This document shows positions 13,567-23,459 of a DNA stretch of 64,000 bases, piece by piece. The stretch comes from Arbacia lixula (Eukaryota > Echinodermata > Echinoidea > Arbacioida > Arbaciidae), in contig OZ022597.1 of the NCBI GenBank assembly GCA_963669155.1, forward strand, positions 12,153,946 to 12,217,945, written 5' to 3'. Both the position numbers and the translations under genes were made by a program. The notes beneath the pieces are model-generated. The model had not been told where the DNA came from. It did no database searches and saw nothing but the letters and a program-made list of their open reading frames with translations. Each line of letters starts with the position of its first letter. Position 1 is the stretch's first letter.

Positions 13567-14912
13567 CTGTTTGATCTCTCCTTCAAGGCTTTTAAACGCT
13601 TCTTTGCTTTCGTCTCCTCTTTTGCCTGTTCATGTCGTTATATATTTTCGTCTTTATATCCGTCTCGCTCACTTTGTATCGACGTTTGTAGCACGTATCA
13701 TACTAAGCCCCTTTTGATCCCAAAATTAAATGCCTGGAGAAATGGTGTGCATGCATTTTGGGGAAAAGGTATTATTAGGAGACAGAAACGACTATTTATG
13801 TTTAAGCTCCGATTTATCATTCAATCGTTACGTGAAATCCCGTCGTCTGTTTGCCGTGGATCTGAACCCTCTTCTGCAGTTGCAGTGCTTCATCCGTCAA
13901 GCCCAGAGCGCGCTCGTGATATCCGCCGATCGCTTATTTTAGAACCGAGTGCTTCCTGAGCGATGCCTTCTGTGCATTGGGAAAAGGTAGACCATAAAAT
14001 GTATCGATGCTTGAACATGTTAAAGAAATGAAAAGAGGAGTCCCGGATTGAGTCACCCCTTAAATACACCCCTGACGCGGACCCCTTCTGCACCCCTAGC
14101 ATTGGTTTGGAGAGGGTGAGGGTAACTCCCTCCCCCTCTCACATGTGTAAGTATCCCCATCTCTTCCATGATTTATCCAAGAGCGCATTCATTTCTTTTA
14201 TTCCTTTATTGATGCGATTCTGCACAATAAACACAAACAGAACCCATATGCTAACACTTAATCTCGCACCCATAGGGTTAAAATAAGTATCATTTTTCCG
14301 AGAGAAAAAAGACACACACAAAATACCCTTTCTTCAATTTGATTCTTCATTCAGCACTTAAAACACACACAATTAACTCAAGATAACACCAGAAAACCAA
14401 TGGTTTACCTACTTTATTTTGTTTGAAAACTGGAAATTCTCACCCCCATCTTATATTTATTAGTGTCTGATACAATTTCTCAACCATGTCTCAGATGTTT
14501 CCGATAGTTCTGGTATGGGAGGCACTGAGATCAGCTTTCTGAGTTTTTAAATAGCTTCTCGATCCACTTACTCAGTCCGCTTTAGGTCCCAATTCCCTTC
14601 GCTTTGGTCATTCCCCTCAGTTACCTATCTCTCTCTTTCTCTCTCACTCATCCCCCCCCCTCTCTCTCTCTCTCTAGATACACACACAAACACGCACATA
14701 ACCGCGGGCGCGCACACCTACCTCGCAAAACACATATATGAAAACATATATGTCTGTCACTCTCACATATATGAATACGCACAAACACACCACTCCGTAC
14801 CTACACCGTACGACTCTATCTCTTTTCTATTAGAACTGCTTCTCTTTTTTTTTTCTGTCTCCAGGTCTCTGTCTCCCACGCTGTCTGAATGTAAGTCGCT
14901 CCCTTCTCTCTC

Positions 14913-14950
<38 letters not shown>

Positions 14951-15445
14951 GCTCTCTCTATGTCCCTCTCTCTATATGTCTCTCTCTTTGTCTCTCTTTC
15001 TCTCTCTCTCTCTCTCTTCCTCTATGTGCCTGAATATCTACCCTCTCTCACTCTGCACCTCTCTGTCTCTCCCTCTGCTTCTACCTTCCCCCTTTTCTTC
15101 CCCCTTCCGTAGTTTCACCCTGGGTTCTTCCTAGCTTTTAATCACCTCCCTCGATTACCGCCGTGGTTGCCACTTGCACTATCCATGAACCTGGGAGAGG
15201 AGATCGTCATTTTCCGTAGAAGAAGTAGATGTCATGGTCATGTGATGTGATGTATTCCCCCGATTTGTTGCAGTCTCGATCTAAATCAGTTACATACTTT
15301 TGTCATGTTCGCCGTCGCACCGTCTGTATACAATATATGACTGTACAGTGCATCATCTGTACAACGATGGCTGGTTGGAGTCAGAAAAGATTGGCTGCTA
15401 AAGCTGTATTTTAGGGCCAACCACTTTGTAAAGCGGAATTTCGAA
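13567..15445. other. gene-free stretch with CT microsatellites
   Basis: No supported gene. CT runs occur at about 14657-14676 and 14905-15018. The segment around 13730-13950 is less repetitive but has no recognisable product on either strand. Confidence 0.5.
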
Positions 15446-15637
15446 GACATTTTCGAAAAAAAAATGTACACAATATATGGGAGAGCACCTCGCACGTGAC
15501 ATCCCAAATTCCAATCTTTGAAATCAAATAAGTTTCTTTTCCTTTGACCGATTTTCGTCAAACATCCACTGATCCTCCTTTCATGTGTCTCCTTTTATTG
15601 AAACCAAAATAATTTCAAGGTGAGCTATTCCTTTAAG
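15446..15637. mobile_element. MITE family P2, right-half fragment
   Basis: Carries the family's right arm: TGTACACAATATATGGGAGA, a GCACCTCGCACGTGACATC block, ATTTTCGTCAAAC and the terminal GAGCTATTCCTTTAAG. The left half is missing. Fuller copies lie at 22291, 40331 and 56886. Confidence 0.75.
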
Positions 15638-17747
15638 GTTTGCAACTTCCAACATATTCTTTGGACCTGCAAATGGTCCTCATACGACAGTCCAGAAAGG
15701 ATTATAGGCTTATTTAATCAAATATAACAGTGCCATTGATTTATGCCAATGTCTTACAATTTTTAAGTTTTTAGTTTTAAAACTAGGTTTCAAACACAGA
15801 GCTTAGAAAGAACGCATTTAACTGGTAAACTACTGAACAACGTTTTGTTTATTTTCCAAATTGATCAGATAGAGATATAGATATAGATAACGATATAACG
15901 TGGCAATACAACAAGTAATAACACATTATACATGGTATAAACGATATTTCCACGCATTGAACGCGTCATTCAAACGTATTCAACCATGCTTTACAGCTTT
16001 CTCATAGGTATACAACGTATCATCATATTTATGGTTTTCATATGCGAAAATTGTTGCTCCTACTGTAATCAACTTGACTTATTCAGCCATTTTTGATATT
16101 ATCCCCATTCTTAAAGCTCCATTGAAGTTTAACTGCATATTTTCAGTAATGTTTTGATAAAACAACTTCTAGTGCCGTTTAGTGGAAGATTGTTTTAAGC
16201 GTCGCACCTGAAGAATCCGCGCCTCAAACATATAGGCATCTTTGCAACAGTACTTTACATACGACACGCAAAGAGCAGCTCTCGGTCAGGCAGTGAAATG
16301 ATAGATAACTGGAACATACAAAAAGTCCAATAACCGTCTAAATTGTCGCCTTAAGGTTTCATGTGCCAGACAAGATTAAAGGTTTAAGATTCAAGGTTCA
16401 AGATTCACGCTTCATGATTCAAGAAAGATTTCCGATTCCAGATTCCAGATTCAACATGCTGATCTGTTAGAATGGTCTGCATCCCTTGTGCAAAAAGGCA
16501 CATATGTCACTCACCGAATTAAACAAACTTTATGGATGCAAAGGTGCGAACGGAACAAAGAAAAAGGGTCAAGTTTACAGGCTAAACTCCGTGGATGACT
16601 CCATCGATGACTAACATCATGAACATCGGCTTTAGTGACCTCAACCCCTAATCCAGGTGACCATGGGCATACAATGTGTCATCATTCTCTTGACCCCAAG
16701 TCTATTCCCATCTATGAAACACCGATGACCGTAATTTTTATTTCCCCCGGCAGGAAGTGTACAATATGCCCCGATTAATTATTTTGACAATATCCCGCTT
16801 GGAAAACACACTTTTAGCCCTCGAAACTGCTTTAAATATCCCGATTTGCCTCAGTCATTCTTAACTAGATTGGTTCCCATATTCCGTTGGCAGGATATGT
16901 CATAATGTGCCATCTATTTGTTCGAAACTCCGGTGCAATAACCGAAAGGGAAATAATGTCCTCTTTTGTCCTTCTTTCTTTTTCTTTCTCTTTTTATTTA
17001 TTTGGTTTTGTTCTCCCTCTTTTCTCTCAGACGTTAGATGGGGTAGACAGACGTGATCCTTTTGGTGTAGCAGACAACATATGTCGAAGCCTTTAATCTT
17101 TAAATGTCACCAAAATGATTTTGCGTACTTTGTTTGTGAGTCGTCTAGACTTTGAACAATTATACCATTTAGCATGCAAAGACCACTTTCATATCCATGT
17201 GATCAGAGTACAGTTTGACGATGATGATCCTACATTATGTACATTATTTTCGTATAAGATGTTATTTACACAATTGCTATATAAGTTGAAAAAATATATT
17301 TGACACTTCAAACAAATATTAACAACATATGTACAGCTCGAATGTACATATTTCTGTGTTTGAGATATCTAATTCTGAAATCATTAATGCTTTATGATGA
17401 TTCTGGCAGAAAATGGGCAACGTCATGATTGTGAAATATCACAACATGATATCATTGTATATGCGCACTCGTAGGCATTTATCGAGTGGTACATAGACAA
17501 CCAAAAACGCTAGCAGTGACATGCCCATGATGAATTCAGCCCGCCAAATTCTCAAATGGTTAAAGTAGTATGCAAGAGAGTCTTCATACATTAAGAAAAG
17601 ATAGAAAATCATGACGAAGTATAAATAAGCTCAGAAAACTATAATGAGCAAGTTATGATATGATTTTCACAATGACGTACCCCTTCCTAAATCAATATTC
17701 CCTGCACCCAAATTTGTCATTGCGTATTTCCGCTGAACACAGTCTTT
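15638..17747. other. gene-free stretch, 3' side of the minus-strand lectin gene
   Basis: The part next to 17747 is the presumed 3' UTR of the minus-strand lectin gene. No canonical AATAAA on the minus strand was found within 600 bp of the stop; an ATTAAA-type signal (TTTAAT on plus, near 17092) is possible. A degenerate AGATTCA tandem run lies at 16377-16460. Nothing else is recognised. Confidence 0.5.
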
Positions 17748-18606
17748 TCAGGGAGTGGCGATGTTCGCTTTCTCTTTGTTTTCGGCTGGTCTGTCTATAT
17801 TAGCACTCGCCATCCGTACAACCTCTTGTAAAGGATTTCCATCACCGAGGGGTTTGAACATGTAGAGAGGACCGGGACCAAACGGGCGGGAGTACGGGGG
17901 ATACGGAGACCGCGGAACGTTCACATTGGGTCCTGTTGGCCGTCCATTTGGTCCAATTGCTGGTATGTTTGGTCCCATTGGTCGTCCATTTGGTCCCATT
18001 GCTGGTATGTTTGGTCCCATTGGTCGGCCGCTTGGTCTCATTGGTGGTCTATTTGGTCCGACTGGTCGTCCGTTTGGTCCAAATGATGGTACATTTGGTC
18101 CAAATGATGGTACATTTGGTCCGAAGGCTGGTACATTTGGTCCAAAGGCTGGTCGGTTTGTCCTCGGTATCGAAGCGAAGTATGATGTTACCGTGGGAGG
18201 TGCTGTTGGCTGAACCGCGGGGAGCTTGTACTCGCAGAGTGCTGCCAGGGCGTTGCCCCAATCGTATGGGTCTTCCCCTTCCCAACGCGGACCGCGTCTT
18301 CTGGTGTCCTGGTGAAACAGAACAGCGCCCTCTCCGTAGTCCAACGGATCCACGAGATCAAGGATTCCCCTCTCCCCGCTTAGCCATATGGGGCCCTGAC
18401 CGGCTATGGGTGGCTGATAGAGACCAATCCATAGGGCTCTGGGTTCTAAGGAGAAGCGGGTGATCCATTCAAAGAGGAAATTGTTCTCCTGGAAGTCGTT
18501 GATGGTGACCAATCCGGCGCCCGCCCTCACACGGCCGCATTCTGAGTGGGCAGCTGCCTGGTAGCCAGAGGTAGGGAGCACTCTACTCCGCATTGGAGGC
18601 TGAATC
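17748..18606 (-). CDS. C-type-lectin spicule-matrix-like protein, last exon
   Basis: This is a terminal coding exon of 285 codons plus one base from a split codon. It opens after a pyrimidine-rich TTTTTCCCAG acceptor (AG at 18607-18608), in the same phase as exon 2 of the plus-strand lectin gene. From its first full codon: Cys23, a LVTINDFQENNF block (32-43), WIGLY (59-63), LSGE (75-78), GAVLF (93-97) and CEY (124-126). This is a C-type-lectin fold in which only the outer Cys pair remains and the usual Trp-Asn-Asp ligand motif is absent. About eleven heptads based on x-Gly-Pro-Asn-x-x-Pro follow (154-222), then a basic, Pro-rich tail. Sea urchin spicule-matrix proteins (SM30/SM29/PM27/SM50 group) combine a lectin domain with Pro/Gly/Asn repeats in this way, so a secreted role in the skeleton matrix is inferred. 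The exon with the signal peptide and first Cys pair was not found; it must lie at higher coordinates. Confidence 0.85.
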
Positions 18607-20089
18607 CTGGGAAAAACCAAAGAAATAATTTTAAAAAAATCATTAATACTGTGACCTTCAATGCCATATAACAGTTCATATTTATACACCATACACGTCT
18701 GTTTAATGATTAGATTATGTCATATATTAGGTAAATTGAAGGAGAACTTCACGTTCATGCTGTTTTTCTAAAGTTTGTATTCTTTAAAAACAATTTGCAA
18801 AGTACAACGTCGTGCGGTTGTTAACTTACACCCTTGATTCACATTGATAGCTCTTTCAATCACGTTTAACTAGAAGCAAACGTCTGTCAACGCAGTCACG
18901 ATTTGACAGAGTGCATGACTCGGAAGTTTCAACGTGGAAAACCTTGCAGGGATTAAGCCCACAAAAATCCACCGGAAAAAGACATATTTTGACTGGGTGG
19001 AGTAAGTTGCAAAGGAGCCCACGTTAAAACAAAACGTCAGAACATTCGATGGGGATATATAGCTAAACTGCGAAGTGAATGTCAACATATCAAGCAAATT
19101 TTTTATTTGATGAATTGCAAGAGCTGATTGGATAAAATATCAAGTAACGCTTAAACGATGGAACTGACATAATGAGGGAATTTAATCATTGTGAGATGAT
19201 ATCATGAGACGATACACATCAACCAACACATTTCGCTGTGACTTTATAAGACACATGAGGTCACACTGCCGTATTTTTACATTCTACACGGCAACATGTT
19301 CATACCGCACTTGCAAAAGTATGTGACCGAACCAATCATGTCAGAATGTTGTCAAGATCATTTTTAAGTAACATTTATACGTGTCATATGTGCATTTTGT
19401 CAGCAGTAAAGTAGATTCCTTACAGGGAGCAGCATTACATCTGGGACAGGAAGGGATTAGATATGTTTCCTCAGCCGCGAGTATTTAGGGAGAAGGAAAG
19501 CAGATTACAGCTTTAAATCGGTTGAATACACCTAATCCATTAGTGAAATGGAAACCAGATCGACCCACATATGGTATCAGCAGTGGGCCTCTCAAATAGA
19601 GACTTTATCTCTTTCTGTGCCATTGGCGTATGTCTGCACCGATAATTCGCAAAAGTTCCCCCCCCCCCCGCCCCAAAAACAACAACAACCACAAACAAAC
19701 AAAAGCAACAACAACAACAAACAAAAAAGGATTAAGAAAGGAAAAAAGTGAATAAATGGATAAAATAATGAATACAATTTAATAATGATAATAATATAAA
19801 ATAAATTGAATGGGAAAATGAAGGAAAAATCAATATATTTTAAGAAATAGTTTGATAGATAAAAACAAAATAAATACAATGATGAATGAATAAATGAATA
19901 AATCAGAAAAAATGCACAAAAAATCAGGAGGAGTTGATGTCACAACTTTTGAACACTGTATCATTTGTTATAACATGATTAATAATTGATTTGTCTTTCA
20001 GCTTAAAACGTGATTGCATATGGGAGCCATGTCCGAATCAAACGAGAAATATGAGATGTCTCTTTCATTCTTTTTGTTGACTACTTGCG
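18607..20089. other. intron and upstream region of the minus-strand lectin gene
   Basis: Intron sequence starts at 18608 and runs to higher coordinates. I searched by eye for a short exon encoding a signal peptide and a C-x3-W-x6-C segment ending in a split codon, and found none I could defend. A donor-like site near 18829 is preceded by an in-frame stop after only eight codons. Confidence 0.45.
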
Positions 20090-20175
20090 TTAACTCTTTA
20101 CGGCCATTGAGGCATTTTTGCACACGTAATACACACCGATCCCAGAGAAAAGTATGGAGTCTTGCACTGGTCAGA
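20090..20175 (-). mobile_element. TTAA-bounded short element, one eroded end
   Basis: Starts with TTAACTCTTTACGGCCATTG at 20090, then a TTGAGGCATTTTTGCAC block and AGTATGGAGTCTTGC, in the same order as the reverse of the units at 23061-23250. The far TTAA has decayed. Confidence 0.6.
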
Positions 20176-21616
20176 TAATTTGTGGATTGTAGCATTGAAT
20201 ACTTGTAGGTACCTGTCAGAAACACAATTGTGATTGGGCAACCATCTCTCAGAATTCAGTTCCATAATAATATATTGCATATTGATGATTCGTAGTTCGT
20301 AGTAATGAATAATTATGGGTACGTATAAGAAAAACAATGATGACTGGACAATCATCTCTCAGAATTCAGTTCTATGATATGATATTGTATATTGAGAGCA
20401 GCTGGTCAGTTTATCGTCATCAGGAGAAAGCCGGAAAAGAGTTTATGATATAGAATCCCCATTCTGTACCAGGCCAAGTATTAAGTATACGCTCTCAATC
20501 GGAATACAATAATAGACAATATGTCATGCCTGGTCTATATAACCTTTGATGCGACGAATGATATTCTACTCTGTGTGTTATATTGTGGTCCATAGTTATC
20601 TCTCCCGGCTAACACAGTGACATCGATACACTTGAGCATTATGAATAACGAAAACCAGGGATCTAGGACCGCTGTCACAACTCAAGATGAATCACCATTC
20701 CGAGAAGTCAAGCGATTTACAAAATTAGTCCAGATATCAAGTCCCCGGTCTAAGCTGAATCATTTAAGAATATTCGATATCATGAATCACGATACCAACC
20801 ACAGAAGTACAATGCTTTCGGAATAACCCAACTTAAGTCATGAGAATATAATAGCTTTATTTAAACGTGTTTGAAATGTGTATTTCTAACTTTGATTGTT
20901 AATACAACCACAGGATTACGTTACTTGAAGTTGCTGGTATTGGTATCATGTCGTAGTTAGTCACTCAGAATACTTGTTATACTTTGAACAATTCAAGCTG
21001 ACTTATACAAAAGTTGGAGCTTGAGTCATTGTATACAGGCGTAGATGAATCGAATTGTACAATACGCATCATTATGGCGTTGTTATTTTTACAAGTTATT
21101 GATAAACCAGCTCTAAAGCTGACCCATGTGATGATATCCATTCCTCGAAATCAATGTAATTCTTTATTTAAATGTGTTTCTTTTATACGCAAAAGGACGT
21201 GACTTAAACAGCTTTCTGAAAGGAAAAACGACGAATATAACCTTCGGAAAAACAAACCCCCGGAATAACAAACCCTTGGAGTATTCGAACCCTCGGAAGA
21301 ACTAACCTTTAGATTATTCAAACCTGAGTTTGCGCCCCTTCCCTTCCCCATTGTACGAGTTGGACAAAGCCTCGTCATTCGGGGCCCTTCAGACGATCTG
21401 TGACGACCACATCTAACCGGGTGCGTGGGACAAGACAGATTGGGGAGGCCCAGGATAAATCTCTTGGCACAGTTGTCATGTCGTGTCATACCTAATCATC
21501 TGATTGCGGTAAATGTAGTTAGCGTGAGAGCGGGGGAACCCTGTGTCTGTCTGTCTGTCTGTCTGTATGACACGGTGTCAAGAGAGTGGTTCCAAAAGGA
21601 GATATCTCCCCTTTCA
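20176..21616. other. gene-free stretch
   Basis: No supported gene. A short imperfect tandem of CGGAA-(n)-AACCC units lies at about 21240-21310. The direct pair ATCTCTCAGAATTCAGTTC at about 20245 and 20353 marks a local ~108-bp duplication. Confidence 0.5.
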
Positions 21617-21830
21617 ATAGCCTAGGTACCAGGCTGTGAGGTGAATGGGCACAACCCAGTCTGTTAACAACTATGTCTGGTAACACAGACTATGCCCAAA
21701 TCCCATCTTCGCTCCAGGGGAAGAAGCCAGAGGAGCTATGACTTGATTAGGGCGTAGTCTGTTTTACCAGATTTAGTTGTTAACAGACTGGGTTGTGTCC
21801 ATGTACCTCACAGCCTGGTACCTAGACTAT
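21617..21830. mobile_element. palindromic MITE, family P1, copy 2 (best preserved)
   Basis: The ends are near-perfect inverted repeats starting ATAG(C/T)CTAGGTACCAGGC, and the arms stay complementary for about 75 bp around a roughly 65-bp centre. CCTTTCAAT occurs directly at both ends (21610-21618 and 21831-21839). It overlaps the terminal repeat by two bases, so the target duplication is 7-9 bp. No coding capacity; it must depend on a transposase elsewhere. Confidence 0.85.
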
Positions 21831-22290
21831 CCTTTCAATGGCTTTGTTGACTATAAGAAGCATAGTTACTCATCCTTGATCCTAGCCTCGTGTAGGCATC
21901 ACAGGTGTTTAATATCGATTTATCTGTCAATCCATCTATCATCTATCATTCCTCTACTGAAGGGCATACGGCCCGTTCACCAATGTCCCGCTCTCCTCTG
22001 TCCTTTGCTGTTTTTATCCATGTAACACTCCCGCGGCCTTTCAAGACCACCGCAAACGACATGAGTTTGCCACGATTCTGCAGTCGTAAGGGCCTACAAA
22101 CTGAAGTCAGACGCCATCCTTTGTGCACAAATCCAACGACAGTATCCTGCGATTCAGCCAGTCGCAGAGTCGTATGCCTAAAGGATCGTTCACACGGAAT
22201 CAGGTTACCGCTACCGCTTGCCGTAACGGCAATATTATTTGGCCGCTGTCATGATTTCACGCTCCAGAGAAGCAGCTCTCCACCTTGGGG

Positions 22291-22774
22291 TTAAAAGGGA
22301 TAGTTCACTCTGAAATTGAGTTGGTTTCAATAAAAGCAGACACACGTGAAAGAAACATGTTAGTGAAGGTTAGATGAAAATCAGTCAAAGGATAATGAAG
22401 TCCTAATTTTTTGAAGTTTTGATTTTGTGACGTCACGTGCGAGGTGCTCTACCATCTGCTGTGTACATTTTTTTTCTCTAAAATGTCATTTTCTCAAAAG
22501 GATATGCATCCTATTATCTGTGCATTTGTTACATCTTCATAAATACGCTTTAAAACACATATAAGAAAAAAACAACATTCCGTTGTCAAAATCATAAAAA
22601 GAGCAATTTATGGAATTATTCTGCACACATATGGGAGAGCAACTCGCACGTGACGTCACAAAATTGATATTTTAAAAGATCATAACTTTTTTATCCTTTG
22701 ACGGATTTTCGCCAAACCTTATGTTTCTTTCATGTTTCTGCATCTATTGAATCCAACTTATCTTCATCCCTTTG
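22291..22774 (-). mobile_element. MITE family P2, full-length copy, inverted relative to the others
   Basis: Long terminal inverted repeats of about 190 bp start AAAAGGGATAGTTCACTC. They include GAAAATCAGTCAAAGGAT and a conserved GACGTCACGTGCGAGGTGCT block, mirrored on the right. The unique centre (TGTGCATTTG...AAAGAGCAATTTATGG) is in the reverse orientation to the copies at 40331, 51241 and 56886, so this copy is taken as minus. Non-coding. Confidence 0.8.
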
Positions 22775-22947
22775 ATTTGTTTGTTCATTCGCCATCTTTC
22801 CTCTAGACTAGATGTCCGGCCTCGTGCAGTGTATCGTTTACCTTGGTTATGTCCCTCAAATCCAGATTTCTTACCCCTTCCCTACTCGTGATATCTGCTG
22901 TGATTTTTGTTTTGAAAATCTGTACGTGACCTATATATTGGTATCTC

Positions 22948-23267
22948 CTTATCTGCCAGACTACACACTGCCCTATGGGAATGCTGTGTTTCACTAGCAG
23001 CTGCAGAAACACGGCTCAATGGGGCACAAAGTGCAAAATGCCTCAATGCCCCCAAATGATTTAACTCCTTCTCTGCCAGACTTCATACTACCCTATGTGA
23101 ATGGTGTGTATTATCAGTTCAAAAATGCCTCAATGGCACATGAAGAGTTAACGCCTTCTTTGCCAGACTCCATACTGACTTGTGGGAATGGAGTGTATCA
23201 TCAGTGCAAAAATGCCTTAAAAGCGCATAAAAATGCGCATAAGGACTTAATTCCGTCTCTGCCAGAC
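22948..23267 (+). repeat. tandem copies of the TTAA short element
   Basis: Three successive units (about 22948-23064, 23061-23151, 23148-23250) and the start of a fourth. Each has TCT(C/T)TGCCAGACT, then GGGAATG-TGTGT, AAAATGCCT and a TTAA junction. TTAA lies at 23061, 23148 and 23247. The fourth unit is cut by the P1 MITE at 23268. Open frames across the array are not genes. Confidence 0.8.
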
Positions 23268-23459
23268 TATGTCTTAGGCTGTGAGGTGAGTAGACACCAC
23301 CCAGTCTGTAACACAGACTATGCCCTCATCACATCCTCGCTTCTTCCCCTAAAGCCAGAGGAGCCATGATAGAATTAGGGCGTAGTCTGCTAGTACCAGA
23401 TATATTTGTTTACAGACTGAGTTGCGTCCATGCACCTCACAGCCTAGTTCTTAGGCTAC
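23268..23459. mobile_element. palindromic MITE, family P1, copy 3
   Basis: Same arms as copy 2 (GGCTGTGAGGTG, CCCAGTCTGT, ACAGACTATGCCC and mirrored partners). The left arm has an internal deletion and the GGTACC tip is lost. It is inserted into the TTAA-unit tandem array, so it is younger than the array. Confidence 0.8.

Noticed and set aside
12705-13959. Long frames of 233 and 264 codons on the plus strand
   Set aside because: They run through TTC/TCT microsatellites and consist of Phe, Leu, Ser and His runs. The less repetitive end of the second frame shows no domain and no splice context.
17926-18463. Plus-strand frames of 95 and 175 codons over the minus lectin exon
   Set aside because: Antisense reading of the GPN heptads; the minus frame has the lectin motifs and the acceptor.
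21151-21489. Candidate first exon of the minus-strand lectin gene (NCAKRF...LSC)
   Set aside because: The Cys spacing superficially recalls the exon-1 end of the paralogue, but there is no signal peptide, no Trp, no Tyr after the second Cys and no donor site at the right place.
22803-23369. Frames of 60-116 codons with repeated NASM/PSLPD segments
   Set aside because: They are translations of the TTAA-unit tandem array, which also occurs dispersed and in the reverse orientation elsewhere in the window.
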